From an uncultured Ruminococcus sp. (GTDB lineage: Bacteria; Bacillota; Clostridia; Oscillospirales; Ruminococcaceae): a stretch of DNA of 64,000 nt. A program made the position numbers and the translations under genes. Shown here in pieces: positions 7,752-16,639 of the stretch; the first letter of the stretch is position 1, and every line of letters begins with the position of its first letter. Location of the stretch: contig CADAES010000006.1 of assembly GCA_902786975.1 (NCBI GenBank), positions 1 through 64,000 of the forward strand, given 5' to 3'. A model generated the notes under the pieces. The model had not been told where the DNA came from and made no database searches. It saw only the letters and a program-made list of their open reading frames with translations.

Positions 7752-8765
7752 CTATTTTCCTTTCTGTTTTACGACTTGTGAAAGCTTTGCGGCAAAGCCC
7801 GAAAGCGTCAGAGGGAGATTGCAGTTTGCATCTATCCTTCCCACACAGTCTATTGCTGTTTCGTATATCCTTTCACAGCCCGACGGCGTCAGCACTGTGC
7901 TGAGCTTATGTGCGCCCTGCTCATAGCAGCTGACCGACATTTCCGGCTCGGCGCTCCCGACACAGCAGACTGCGGCATCTCTTGCTATCTCCGCAAAAAG
8001 CTCGGCGGACTCCCTTGCGAGCTGCTTTTTTCCGTCTGCGGCAAAGACAGCTTTGAGGACGCTGTACTCATTGGCGGTGAGCAGACCCTCGCAGATCTCT
8101 CTTGCGATTGCGGCTGCATCGAAAAAGCTTTCCTTTTGCATATAAGCCTTGCATCTTCCGATGTTGCCTCGTCCTGCGCTGACTGCGGCTGCGATATCCG
8201 CATCGTCAGCCTGCGGGTAATTCTCCTTGAGATACTGTGTGCTTTCCTGCTCGCTGACGCACGACACTCCCAGCGAGAGAGTTCGTGAGATGACTGTCGG
8301 CAGGAACACCTCCTTGCTGCGTGCGGTCATTATTACGACGACGTGCTCGGGCGGTTCTTCTATCAGCTTCAGAAGTATATTCTGGACGGCGACGGCTGTG
8401 CTGACCGACCTGTCAAGGTCGGGTATGATATAGACCTTATACCTGCTCTCGTTGGGCATCACCGCAGCGTCGGCGACTATCGGTCTTATCGACTCGTCGA
8501 TGATATAGTTGCCGTTGGGATTGGCTTTGACATAAATGACGTCGGGGTGGGTACCGTGCATTATCATACGGCAGGACTTGCACTCTCCGCACGGCTCTCC
8601 GCTGTGCCTGCTGCAAAGGTAGCCTGCGGCGATATACGATGCAAGATGCTTTTTGCCCAGCCCCTTGTCGCCGTGTATCATCACCGAACGCTGTTCCCTG
8701 TCCTTTTGTATCATTCTGCGGACAAGTCCGACAGTCTCTTCATTTCCGTATACTTTAAGCTGCAT
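7752..8765 (-). CDS. holB: DNA polymerase III delta' subunit
   Basis: The 337-residue AAA+ clamp-loader subunit has a Walker A-like GDKGLGKKHL near residue 32 and a zinc module CSRHSGEPCGECKSC. An SRT motif (VISRTL) follows, typical of delta' and gamma subunits. HolB works in the clamp loader that places the beta clamp on DNA. It lies between darA and ricT, the classical yaaQ-(yaaR)-holB-yaaT order. Only one base separates its stop codon region from ricT's start. Confidence 0.93.
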   Translation of the reverse strand: MQLKVYGNEETVGLVRRMIQKDREQRSVMIHGDKGLGKKHLASYIAAGYLCSRHSGEPCGECKSCRMIMHGTHPDVIYVKANPNGNYIIDESIRPIVADAAVMPNESRYKVYIIPDLDRSVSTAVAVQNILLKLIEEPPEHVVVIMTARSKEVFLPTVISRTLSLGVSCVSEQESTQYLKENYPQADDADIAAAVSAGRGNIGRCKAYMQKESFFDAAAIAREICEGLLTANEYSVLKAVFAADGKKQLARESAELFAEIARDAAVCCVGSAEPEMSVSCYEQGAHKLSTVLTPSGCERIYETAIDCVGRIDANCNLPLTLSGFAAKLSQVVKQKGK

Positions 8766-8771
8766 ATATCA

Positions 8772-9095
8772 TCACACTTGTTCAAATCTTTCGATATCCG
8801 TCACAAAGATAGTTGCGCCGCCGATAGTTACCTCGACAGGCTCGGCATTGGCATAGTCCCTTTCAAGGACAGCCGAGGCGGGCACGGTCTGCTTTCTTTT
8901 CTGAGAGTACTGCTTGCAGACCTCGATGACGGTATCGACCTGTGCATTATCACAGCATATCATAAAAGTCGTGTTTCCCTTTGAGAGGAACCCGCCCGTC
9001 GAAGCGAGCTTTGTCGCTCTTATGCCTGCTGAGGAAAGTCCTTTGTTCACGGCGTATGCGTCGTCGCTGTGGACTATTGCATATACAAGTTTCAT
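8772..9095 (-). CDS. darA: Cyclic-di-AMP receptor DarA (PstA/YaaQ)
   Basis: The 107-residue PII-like protein starts MKLVYAIVHSDDAYAV. It contains the conserved TKLASTGGFLSKGNTT region that forms the c-di-AMP pocket in Firmicute PstA/DarA. The start at 9095 is set by a perfect AGGAGG six bases upstream; a longer frame to 9143 lacks conservation. Such proteins sense c-di-AMP and probably signal to an unidentified partner. The gene lies directly upstream of holB. Confidence 0.93.
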   Translation of the reverse strand: MKLVYAIVHSDDAYAVNKGLSSAGIRATKLASTGGFLSKGNTTFMICCDNAQVDTVIEVCKQYSQKRKQTVPASAVLERDYANAEPVEVTIGGATIFVTDIERFEQV

Positions 9096-9129
9096 ATAAA
9101 CCTCCTGTTGTGCATATATCACACACAAA

Positions 9130-10494
9130 TCAGTATAACACATTTATCTCAAAAATGCTATACCTTTTAAGAATTTTTATTATCTGCTCCGAGATGACCT
9201 CTCCGCTTACGGCGACGGGTACGGACGGCTGGCAGGCTGTCACGGTCAGCGCACAGACCTTTCCGAGTGCGCTGTCAACGCTGACGGTCTTATATCTGCC
9301 AAACGCCGCCTGTCTTACGGACACAGCTCTCCCGGCTTTGCAAAGCGGCAGAAGCTCACGCTCAAGGGGCGGTCTGACGGGTATTTTTTCAAATGCGCCG
9401 ACAAGCCTTTCAAAGTCCTGCGGAGTGTTGCCGACGCCTGCCATAAGGACGGTATACCCGCTGTCGCTGTACTCCGGCTCGATACCGGAGCTTCTCAGGA
9501 TATCGGCAAGCTGATTTCCGTCGTAACCGCAGTCGGCGGCACGCACAGACAGCTTCAGCTTTTCGCTGCCGCACAGCTTCCAGCCGAGCGAGGTGAGCCT
9601 TTGCTTGCACCCGTCAAGGCGGGACACGGTCTGCGAGAGCAGTTTCCCGAACTCGCCCGAGGATATCATATCCCCGCACAGGTCGAGGCTTTGCAGGATA
9701 AGGTAGGACGGGCTTGTCGAGCCGAACATGGACATAACGGTCTTAGCTTTTTCGACAAAACCCTCGGGGGCTTTTTTGGAGATATGCAAAAGTGCGCCGC
9801 CGGTCACACAGGGCAGGGTCTTATGTGCCGAATCGCAGCACATATCGGCGCCGAGCGTTATCGGGTGGGCATCTTCATCAAGGAATTTCAGGTAAGCGCC
9901 GTGGGCATTATCGACAAGCAGGGGGACACCTGCCTGCGAGCATATCTCGGAGATAGTCTTTATATCTGCGATATTTCCGATATAATCGGGGCTTGTGACA
10001 TAGCAGCAGTCTATCTCGTTATCATTTTCAAGAGCTGTGCGTATCTGTTCGGGGGTGATATCACAGCAGCAGATGCTCGGCGAGGGGGTATCGGGGTAGA
10101 GCCAGACTATCTCAAAGCCGAGCAGGATACAGGCGTCAATAAAAGCCTTATGGACATTTCTCGGAGCAAGGACGGTCGGGGTCGGCTTATCGGTCGAGAG
10201 CCTTATTATCCCGAGCATCGTTTTGATACACTGGCTGGAGCCTTCGGCTGAAAAGCAGGTCTTCGCAGTACTGTAAAGCTGTGTCATCTGCGCCTCGCTC
10301 TGACCGATAATGCCCGATGCGTCGTAGAGATAGTCGGCACCTTTTATCTCGGTTATGTCCAGCTGCTCGATGCCGAGCCTGCCGACGCCCTTATGACCGG
10401 GCATATGAAAGCGTGAGGCTTTGCTGTCGGCATAGCCTTTCACAAAATCATTTATCGGAGCTGACAGCGTCCTCACCCCCTTTTTCGCTTTCAC
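9130..10494 (-). CDS. Orn/Lys/Arg decarboxylase family PLP enzyme (YaaO/SpeA type)
   Basis: This 454-residue fold-type I PLP enzyme belongs to the short Gram-positive group of amino acid decarboxylases. It begins with the family motif RFHMPGHKG and has a PLP lysine in DSAHKTLP near residue 240 and a C-terminal decarboxylase domain. The family makes agmatine, cadaverine or related polyamine precursors; the substrate cannot be read from sequence. The start is uncertain: the GTG at 10494 lies inside the upstream HTH gene, and a GTG at 10476 is possible. In Bacillus subtilis yaaO also lies near yaaQ, holB and yaaT, but tmk and yaaR are missing here. Confidence 0.85.
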   Translation of the reverse strand: MKAKKGVRTLSAPINDFVKGYADSKASRFHMPGHKGVGRLGIEQLDITEIKGADYLYDASGIIGQSEAQMTQLYSTAKTCFSAEGSSQCIKTMLGIIRLSTDKPTPTVLAPRNVHKAFIDACILLGFEIVWLYPDTPSPSICCCDITPEQIRTALENDNEIDCCYVTSPDYIGNIADIKTISEICSQAGVPLLVDNAHGAYLKFLDEDAHPITLGADMCCDSAHKTLPCVTGGALLHISKKAPEGFVEKAKTVMSMFGSTSPSYLILQSLDLCGDMISSGEFGKLLSQTVSRLDGCKQRLTSLGWKLCGSEKLKLSVRAADCGYDGNQLADILRSSGIEPEYSDSGYTVLMAGVGNTPQDFERLVGAFEKIPVRPPLERELLPLCKAGRAVSVRQAAFGRYKTVSVDSALGKVCALTVTACQPSVPVAVSGEVISEQIIKILKRYSIFEINVLY

Positions 10495-10804
10495 AGTGCT
10501 GCACTATTCGTCTGAGCTGTTCACGTTTCATACCTTTAAGTATATTGCTCCTGCCAAGAGATATCGTCCTTGACACCGTGGAAACGCTCACGCCGCAGGC
10601 AAGAGCTATCTCCTTCATGCTCATCCGCTTTTTGAAATACATCAGCAGATAGCGCTGCTGCTTTGAGGTCGTGTTCTCAAATATCGTCTCACGGATAAGT
10701 GCGGCTGTTTCGGCGGACTGCACATCGGACGACTGAGGTGCATTGAAAATCTCGTCACGGACATAGCCGTCTATATCGCTCAGACTGACCCTTTTACTGC
10801 TCAT
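10448..10804 (-). CDS. Sigma-70 region 4-like HTH protein
   Basis: The 118-residue product ends in a helix-turn-helix (MSMKEIALACGVSVSTVSRTI) like sigma factor region 4 or a small LuxR/sigma-like regulator. Polar N-terminal residues precede it, and no region 2 is present. It is the first gene of the decarboxylase-darA-holB-ricT unit and overlaps the next gene by 47 bases. AAAGGGG precedes the ATG. A role in regulating the operon is only inferred from position. Confidence 0.7.
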   Translation of the reverse strand: MSSKRVSLSDIDGYVRDEIFNAPQSSDVQSAETAALIRETIFENTTSKQQRYLLMYFKKRMSMKEIALACGVSVSTVSRTISLGRSNILKGMKREQLRRIVQHCESEKGGEDAVSSDK

Positions 10805-10868
10805 TTTACGCCCCTTTCGGTCGGTTCACAAAAAGTTTACATTTAATATTCAACGATTATTCTATTAC

Positions 10869-10896
10869 ATTATACCACATATTGTGCATTTTTCAA
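10869..10896 (-). promoter_or_regulatory. Sigma-A promoter for the HTH-decarboxylase-darA-holB-ricT operon
   Basis: On the minus strand TTGAAA and TATAAT are separated by 16 bases, about 65 bases upstream of the start at 10804. Confidence 0.7.
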
Positions 10897-10967
10897 GTGC
10901 GGACACAAGATAATTTCTTTTGGCGCTGATGCAGGGAAATTGATTGGACAGTTTGTGCAAAATAGCC

Positions 10968-10996
10968 TTGAAATTTAGGAAATTGTGTGTTATAAT
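10968..10996 (+). promoter_or_regulatory. Sigma-A promoter for the DUF896-WYL operon
   Basis: TTGAAA (10968-10973) and TATAAT (10991-10996) are separated by 17 bases. The start codon is almost 190 bases downstream, leaving a long 5' leader. Confidence 0.8.
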
Positions 10997-11105
10997 GTTG
11001 CTTGTAGACGAAAATGGGCATTTTGTTGTACACCAAAATATATAAATACAGATAATAAACACTATGGGTATGCGAAGTGATAATTTTCGGACACATCGGG
11101 TGGTA

Positions 11106-11170
11106 TTGTGTAAGCCGCCCATTGCATTTTTGCAGGTCTGACACCGGAAATAACGGGCTTATCTGCACAA
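11106..11170 (+). promoter_or_regulatory. Structured 5' leader ending at the ribosome binding site
   Basis: TTGTG and TAAGCC (11106-11116) can pair with GGCTTA (11156-11161) and CACAA (11166-11170), interrupted by a 4-base bulge. An inner hairpin, TTGCA against TGCAG, lies within. The closing helix abuts AAGGAG of the downstream gene. It matches no riboswitch class I know. Confidence 0.4.
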
Positions 11171-11188
11171 GGAGCAGTGTAAAGATTT

Positions 11189-11410
11189 ATGGAGAAGAAA
11201 AAGCTTGACAGGCTGTCTGAGCTAACTGCCATCTCACGCAAGAGAGAGCTTACGGCGGATGAAAAGTCCGAACGTGAGTGTCTTCGCAACGAGTACAGGC
11301 GAGGAGTCATAGCCAACATGCAGGCGCAGCTGGACAATACAGTGATAGTGCGCCCTGACGGTTCGACAGTTGAAGTGAAGAATATGAAACGCAGCGGGGA
11401 GGAATCGTAA
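11189..11410 (+). CDS. DUF896 (YnzC-like) small protein
   Basis: The 73-residue product starts MEKKKLDRLSELTAISRKRELTADE, the hallmark helical hairpin of DUF896/YnzC proteins, a small Firmicute family. The helical N-terminal half includes a RRGVIANMQAQLD segment. In Bacillus the relative YneA-operon protein YnzC is linked to SOS regulation, but the molecular role is not established. The next gene starts one base after its stop codon. Confidence 0.85.
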   Translation: MEKKKLDRLSELTAISRKRELTADEKSERECLRNEYRRGVIANMQAQLDNTVIVRPDGSTVEVKNMKRSGEES

Positions 11411-11411
11411 C

Positions 11412-12401
11412 TTGGCAGGTTTATCAAGACAGAAACAGAAGCTTCTGACCATGAAGCAGTACTTCGAGCAGAAGACCGATGATGAACACTCCATCACGGG
11501 CAACAGGCTCATCGAGATACTCGGACAGTACGGCATCAAGGCAGAGAGAAAAACTATCTACGACGATATCAAGACGCTGTGCGACAGCGGTATGGATATC
11601 GAGATAACCAAGGACGGTCACTCCAACGCTTACTATCTGGGCGCAAGGACTTTCCAGGACGAGGAGCTTTTCGTACTGGTAGACGCTATCGCCTCGTGCA
11701 GGTTCCTTACCAAAAAGAAATCGCAGGAGCTTATCGCCAAGATACAGGGGCTGACATCGGAATACAAAGCCAAGCAGCTCAAGCGTGACGTGTTCGTGAA
11801 CAACCGTTCAAAGGCTATGAACGAATCGGTTTATTATAATCTCAACAAGGTGCAGGAGGGTATCTTTGAAAAAAGGACTATCTCCTTCCAGTATTACGAT
11901 TATAATCTCAACAAGAAAAAAATACTCAGACATGACGGCGAGATCTACACCGTATCCCCTTTCGTTACTGTCTGGGAAGAGGATAACTACTATCTTGTAT
12001 GCTACTGCAACAAGCATGAAAAGATATGCCGTTACAGGATAGACAGAATGGCAAATGTAAAGGTGAACCCGGGCGACAAGCGCCGTGAGCTGACTGCCGA
12101 CGAAAAGCTCGATGTTACGAACAACCAGTCGCTTTACAGCATGTACGGCGGCGAGAGGGTCACGGTAACCATCCGCTTCGCCAAGCATTTGCTTGCCACG
12201 GTGATCGACCGCTTCGGCGAGAAGATCATCTGTCATCAGGATTCTGATGACACCTTCTACATAAATACTGAGGTGCAGATCTCTCCGACATTCTGGGGCT
12301 GGCTTTTCAAGTTCGGCACAGAGGCAAAGGTACTTGCTCCGCAAAGCGTTGTCGAGCAAGCCAGAAAACAGCTTGACGAATTACGCCAGAGCTACGAATA
12401 A
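11412..12401 (+). CDS. WYL-domain transcriptional regulator
   Basis: The 329-residue product has an N-terminal winged helix (residues about 10-75, with ERKTIYDDIKTLCDSG) and a central WYL domain (SPFVTVWEEDNYYLVCY, then CRYRIDRM). A C-terminal WCX-like extension follows. WYL regulators often bind nucleic acids or nucleotides and control DNA-damage or phage-defence genes. Here it is coupled to a DUF896 gene and could regulate it or the downstream ABC gene, which is not established. The start is TTG, one base after the DUF896 stop, with GGGGAGG upstream. Confidence 0.88.
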   Translation: MAGLSRQKQKLLTMKQYFEQKTDDEHSITGNRLIEILGQYGIKAERKTIYDDIKTLCDSGMDIEITKDGHSNAYYLGARTFQDEELFVLVDAIASCRFLTKKKSQELIAKIQGLTSEYKAKQLKRDVFVNNRSKAMNESVYYNLNKVQEGIFEKRTISFQYYDYNLNKKKILRHDGEIYTVSPFVTVWEEDNYYLVCYCNKHEKICRYRIDRMANVKVNPGDKRRELTADEKLDVTNNQSLYSMYGGERVTVTIRFAKHLLATVIDRFGEKIICHQDSDDTFYINTEVQISPTFWGWLFKFGTEAKVLAPQSVVEQARKQLDELRQSYE

Positions 12402-12476
12402 TTAGTTTTTATGCTGTAATATTGCAGCTTGTGTAAAAATTCCTGGAACGAGTAAAAGAGATAAATTTCAGGGGAA

Positions 12477-12503
12477 AGTCCGACTTCGTGTCGGACTTTT
12501 TTT
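12477..12503 (+). terminator. Intrinsic terminator after the WYL gene
   Basis: AGTCCGAC pairs with GTCGGACT over a TTCGT loop and is followed by a T-run. Confidence 0.88.
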
Positions 12504-12574
12504 GCTTTTATCACACATAACGCCGCTGCGGACGTGCCCGTTTTATAAGTATTGACAAAAAGCAACACTCGGGC

Positions 12575-12604
12575 TTGATTAATCACCTGAAAATATGTTA
12601 TAAT
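12575..12604 (+). promoter_or_regulatory. Sigma-A promoter for the ABC transporter gene
   Basis: TTGATT and TATAAT are separated by 18 bases, about 50 bases upstream of the start codon. Confidence 0.7.
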
Positions 12605-12654
12605 GGCATAGTCAGAAGCTATACAAATGACAAACGAAAGGAGCAAACAGCAAT

Positions 12655-15405
12655 ATGCTCAGTTTAAAGGAGATCGTTAAGGATTACAAAACAGGCGATA
12701 CCGTTGTGAGCGCACTTAAAGGCGTGAGCATGGACTTCCGTGACAGCGAGTTCGTTTCGGTGCTGGGTCCTTCGGGCTGCGGCAAGACTACCCTGCTGAA
12801 TATCATCGGCGGTCTTGACCACTACACCACGGGCGACCTTGTCATCAACCAGAAATCTACCAAGGATTTCAAGGACGCTGACTGGGATTCCTACAGGAAC
12901 CACAGGGTCGGCTTTGTTTTTCAAAGCTACAATCTGATCCCTCACCAGACGGTACTGTCAAATGTCGAGCTTGCGCTGACGCTGTCGGGCGTTTCAAAAT
13001 CAGAGAGAAGAAAAAGAGCAAAGGAAGCGCTTGAACAGGTAGGCCTGGGCGACCAGCTGAACAAAAAGCCGAATCAGATGTCGGGTGGTCAGATGCAGAG
13101 AGTCGCTATCGCAAGAGCGCTTGTAAACGATCCGGATATACTGCTGGCTGACGAGCCTACGGGTGCGCTGGACACGCAGACGAGCGTTCAGATAATGGAG
13201 ATCCTCAAAAATATATCCAAGGATAAGCTTATCGTTATGGTAACGCACAACCCCGAGCTTGCACAGACTTATTCGTCAAGGATAATCAAGCTGCTCGACG
13301 GCGAAGTTGTCAGCGACTCAGACCCGTTCACCTGTCCGGAGCCGGAGAAAAAAGAGGCTCTTGACAAGAAGGCGGCAAAGAAGGCTGCGAAGGCTGAACG
13401 CAAGAAGCTCAAAACATCTATGAGCTTTCTCACGGCGCTGTCGCTTTCAAAGAACAACCTTCTCACCAAAAAGGCAAGGACGATACTCACCTCGTTTGCG
13501 GGAAGCATAGGCATCATCGGAATCGCTCTGATCCTTTCGCTGTCAAACGGCGTTCAGGTATATATCGACCAGGTGCAGAGCGACACGCTTTCAAGCTACC
13601 CGCTGACTATCACAAAAGCTACGACAAGCACAGAGTCGATGATGAAGATAATGGCTGAGGGCAGGAACGCAAAGGATGTTGACCACGGCAAAGACAAGGT
13701 CTACTCGCAGAACCAGATGGGCAAGCTCATCAACTCCTATATGCAGGAGACAAAGATAAACGACCTTGAAAAGTTCAAGAAATTCCTCGACGGCAACAAG
13801 GATATAGAAAAGTACGTTACGAGCATTCAGTACTCATACTCCACAAAGCCGTACATCTACAACAAGGATACCTCAAAGGGCGTTGAGCAGGTCAACCCCT
13901 CGACGCTGGGCGACTATATGGGTATGGGCGAAAGCTTCAGCATGAGCTCACAGCTGGAAAGCGTTTCGGGTATGAGCGGAAGTATGTTCGGCAGACAGAA
14001 CACAAACATCTTTGGCGAGATGATCGACAACGACGAGCTTATCAAAAAGCAGTATGACCTGCTTGCGGGCAAGTTCCCCGAGAAATTCGACGAGGTCGTG
14101 CTGGTGGTAGATAAGAACAACGAGATTCACGACTACGTTCTGTATACGCTTGGCTGGCTGGACAAAAAGCCTCTGGAAAACATCGTTGCTAAGGTGTTTG
14201 CTGGACAGAAGGTCGAAGGGCTGGACGCAGGTCAGAAGGCTTACACCTACGACGAGATGCTTGCGCTGCGCTTCAAGCTGCTTGCTCCGACAGACAGGTT
14301 CGAGAAGCAGGGCGAAATATGGGTAGACAAGTCAAGTGACGAGGCGTTCATGAAAAAGGCTCTGGAGGCTGCACCGGAGATAAAGGTAGTCGGCGTTATC
14401 AGACCCAACGAGGACGCTGCGGCTGCTTCGATAAGCGGAAACATCGGATACAGACATGACCTTGCAAGCTATCTTGTTGAAAAGGTCAGCAAGAGCGAGA
14501 TCGTAAAGCAGCAGCTCGCCAACAAGGACGTTGACGTTTTCACGGGACTTAAATTCGGCGACGGCAAATCGCAGAAGCTGACAGAGGCTCAGAAGCAGAT
14601 GATGCAGCAGGGCGGACTTTCGGCTATGAACGGTCAGACACAGACCGGAATGATGACCGAGGCGGAAAAGAAGTACATGGAGTCTATGACGCCCGAGCAG
14701 ATGCAGCTTATGCAGCAGATAACCAAGGAAAGAATGGAAATGATGCAAAAGGCTGCTAACGGCAACGGGCTTACATCGGATTCGACCTACGACCAGAACA
14801 TGAATGAGCTTGGTTATGCCGAGCTTGAAAAGCCAAGCTACATCAACATCTACCCCAAGGACTTTGAATCAAAGGAAAAGATAGTTGAGATAATCGACAA
14901 GTACAACGAGGAAGCAAAGAACGCCGGCAGAGAGGAAGACACTATCGAATACACCGACTACGTCGGGCTGATGATGTCTTCGATAACCTCGATAATAAGT
15001 GCGATAAGCTATATCCTCATCGCATTCGTTGCGATTTCGCTGGTAGTTTCCTCGATAATGATAGGCATAATCACCTACATTTCGGTACTGGAAAGGACAA
15101 AGGAGATCGGTATACTGCGTGCTATCGGTGCGTCGAAGAAGGATATCTCGCACGTATTCAACGCAGAGACCGCTATCGTCGGATTTGTTGCGGGCGGATT
15201 GGGAATACTGATATCCTACCTGCTGACGATACCGATAAATCTGATAATCGCAAGCGTTACGGACGTCAATATGCGTGCGCAGATACCTGTTATCGGTGCG
15301 GCGATACTGGTAGGCATAAGCATCGTGCTGACGCTTATCGCAGGTCTGCTTCCGTCAAGGATAGCGGCAAAGAAAGACCCTGTGGTCGCTTTGAGAACAG
15401 AGTAA
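12655..15405 (+). CDS. Fused ABC transporter ATPase-permease (MacB/FtsX type)
   Basis: The 916-residue product fuses an ATPase to a permease. The ATPase has Walker A GPSGCGKTT (about 38-46), signature MSGGQMQRVAIARAL (about 142), Walker B LLADEPTGALD and H-loop VTHN. A basic linker leads to one transmembrane helix near 283-305. A large extracytoplasmic region rich in Met, Gln and Lys follows, then three helices at the C-terminus (about 775-905). This is the MacB/FtsX plan, a mechanotransmission exporter for lipoproteins, peptides or antimicrobials. The substrate is unknown. It is single-gene, with no two-component system adjacent. AAAGGAG precedes the ATG. Confidence 0.87.
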   Translation: MLSLKEIVKDYKTGDTVVSALKGVSMDFRDSEFVSVLGPSGCGKTTLLNIIGGLDHYTTGDLVINQKSTKDFKDADWDSYRNHRVGFVFQSYNLIPHQTVLSNVELALTLSGVSKSERRKRAKEALEQVGLGDQLNKKPNQMSGGQMQRVAIARALVNDPDILLADEPTGALDTQTSVQIMEILKNISKDKLIVMVTHNPELAQTYSSRIIKLLDGEVVSDSDPFTCPEPEKKEALDKKAAKKAAKAERKKLKTSMSFLTALSLSKNNLLTKKARTILTSFAGSIGIIGIALILSLSNGVQVYIDQVQSDTLSSYPLTITKATTSTESMMKIMAEGRNAKDVDHGKDKVYSQNQMGKLINSYMQETKINDLEKFKKFLDGNKDIEKYVTSIQYSYSTKPYIYNKDTSKGVEQVNPSTLGDYMGMGESFSMSSQLESVSGMSGSMFGRQNTNIFGEMIDNDELIKKQYDLLAGKFPEKFDEVVLVVDKNNEIHDYVLYTLGWLDKKPLENIVAKVFAGQKVEGLDAGQKAYTYDEMLALRFKLLAPTDRFEKQGEIWVDKSSDEAFMKKALEAAPEIKVVGVIRPNEDAAAASISGNIGYRHDLASYLVEKVSKSEIVKQQLANKDVDVFTGLKFGDGKSQKLTEAQKQMMQQGGLSAMNGQTQTGMMTEAEKKYMESMTPEQMQLMQQITKERMEMMQKAANGNGLTSDSTYDQNMNELGYAELEKPSYINIYPKDFESKEKIVEIIDKYNEEAKNAGREEDTIEYTDYVGLMMSSITSIISAISYILIAFVAISLVVSSIMIGIITYISVLERTKEIGILRAIGASKKDISHVFNAETAIVGFVAGGLGILISYLLTIPINLIIASVTDVNMRAQIPVIGAAILVGISIVLTLIAGLLPSRIAAKKDPVVALRTE

Positions 15406-15416
15406 ATACAAAACTA

Positions 15417-15451
15417 AAAGCCAGCTCCTTTTTTGGGGAGCCGGCTTTTTT
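15417..15451 (+). terminator. Intrinsic terminator after the ABC transporter gene
   Basis: AAAGCCAGCTCC pairs with GGAGCCGGCTTT around a T-rich loop, followed by more T residues. Confidence 0.9.
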
Positions 15452-15664
15452 GCTAATTCAAGAACGCCGCGCTATCAGAAGCAAGAGGCAAGAGATCCGG
15501 TTTTAACGGACAATTCTGCCATCAAAGCTCTTGTGCGGTATCTTTTCTTTTGGGCAAAAGCTGCGGATCGGACTGTGCCGTCGGCTTTTTATATAGAAAG
15601 AATGCTCCGTTTTTATGAAACTGTACAAAAAAATTCTCAGAAATAATTTATTTTTGCAGTTTTA
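15452..15664. other. Intergenic region without recognised features
   Basis: This stretch lies between the ABC transporter terminator and the aquaporin promoter. GATCCG near 15495 and CGGATC near 15563 could pair over a long loop. No gene, known RNA family or repeat could be supported. Confidence 0.4.
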
Positions 15665-15693
15665 TTGACAAAATATGAGCAGTGTGTTATACT
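15665..15693 (+). promoter_or_regulatory. Sigma-A promoter for the aquaporin gene
   Basis: TTGACA and TATACT are separated by 17 bases, about 50 bases upstream of the start codon. Confidence 0.85.
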
Positions 15694-15744
15694 GCATTTA
15701 TAGGACGCCATCCTAAAAAATGCTATACGGAAAGAGGAGTAAGT

Positions 15745-16557
15745 ATGAGAAAATATCTTGCGGAATTTATCGGTACGCTTGTGCTGACCGGTATCGGCTG
15801 CGGTACTGCGATGCTCGTCGGCTGCAACTCGGATAACGGCGGCGGCTACATTCTGACGGCGCTCGCTTTCGGTCTTTCGATCGTAGCTATGGCTTACTGC
15901 GTCGGGAACATCTCGGGCTGCCACATCAACCCGGCTGTTTCACTTGCGTTCCTGATGAGGGGCGAGCTGAAGCTCGTAGATTTCTGCGGCTATGTCGTTT
16001 CACAGTGTCTGGGTGCATTTGCCGGCTCCGGTCTGGTTTACAGCATCTTTACTCTTGGCGATGTCACCGACAGGACAGGCGGCTGCGGTTCGAATGGTCT
16101 CGCCGGCGTAAACGGAAGCGCTGCTGCGGGCTTTATCGTTGAGTGCCTGCTCACATTCATCTTTATTATGACTATCCTGGGCGTTACCTCCAAAAAGGCA
16201 AGGCACGGCTCGTTCGGCGGTCTTGTTATCGGACTTTCGCTCACTTTCGTTCACATCTTCGGCATCGGTCTTACGGGCACTTCCGTAAACCCGGCAAGAA
16301 GCCTTGGTCCTGCTATCGTGGCTGCACTTGAAGGCAAGTCCGGTCCGATAGGCGATGTTTGGGTATTCCTTGTAGCACCGCTGGTAGGCGCTGTGCTCGC
16401 AGCTCTGGTGTACACAGCACTCGAGGGCGGACAGGATGACAGCGACGGCGATGCAGCTGTTGTTACAGACGGTGTTACACCTGCTGTGGCTGAGAAAAAG
16501 ACAAGCCCGAACCCTCCGAAGACCAACAACAGAAACAGAAGGAAAAAGAGAAGATGA
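15745..16557 (+). CDS. MIP-family aquaporin (AqpZ-like water channel)
   Basis: The 270-residue product has the two NPA boxes of the major intrinsic protein family, INPAVSLAF and VNPARSLGP. The first starts with MRKYLAEFIGTLVLTGIGCG. Six hydrophobic helices are expected. The R after the second NPA and the short helical loops suggest an aquaporin rather than a glycerol facilitator. A C-terminal tail of about 45 residues is hydrophilic and ends in a very basic stretch. The start at 15745 has AGAGGAG upstream; a longer frame from 15682 has no support. The gene stands alone. Confidence 0.9.
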   Translation: MRKYLAEFIGTLVLTGIGCGTAMLVGCNSDNGGGYILTALAFGLSIVAMAYCVGNISGCHINPAVSLAFLMRGELKLVDFCGYVVSQCLGAFAGSGLVYSIFTLGDVTDRTGGCGSNGLAGVNGSAAAGFIVECLLTFIFIMTILGVTSKKARHGSFGGLVIGLSLTFVHIFGIGLTGTSVNPARSLGPAIVAALEGKSGPIGDVWVFLVAPLVGAVLAALVYTALEGGQDDSDGDAAVVTDGVTPAVAEKKTSPNPPKTNNRNRRKKRR

Positions 16558-16571
16558 TACGCTGACAAGGC

Positions 16572-16607
16572 GACCCGTCCGCAGTTGATGCGAACGGGTC
16601 TTTTTTT
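16572..16607 (+). terminator. Intrinsic terminator after the aquaporin gene
   Basis: GACCCGT..CGC pairs with GCG..ACGGGTC around AGTTGAT and is followed by seven T residues. Confidence 0.88.
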
Positions 16608-16639
16608 GCTGTTTACAAAGCTTTTGTGAAAGTAAGCTA

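Noticed and set aside
10865..11168. Minus-strand short frames in the region before DUF896
   Set aside because: They overlap a plus-strand promoter and leader, lack ribosome binding sites, and their products look random.
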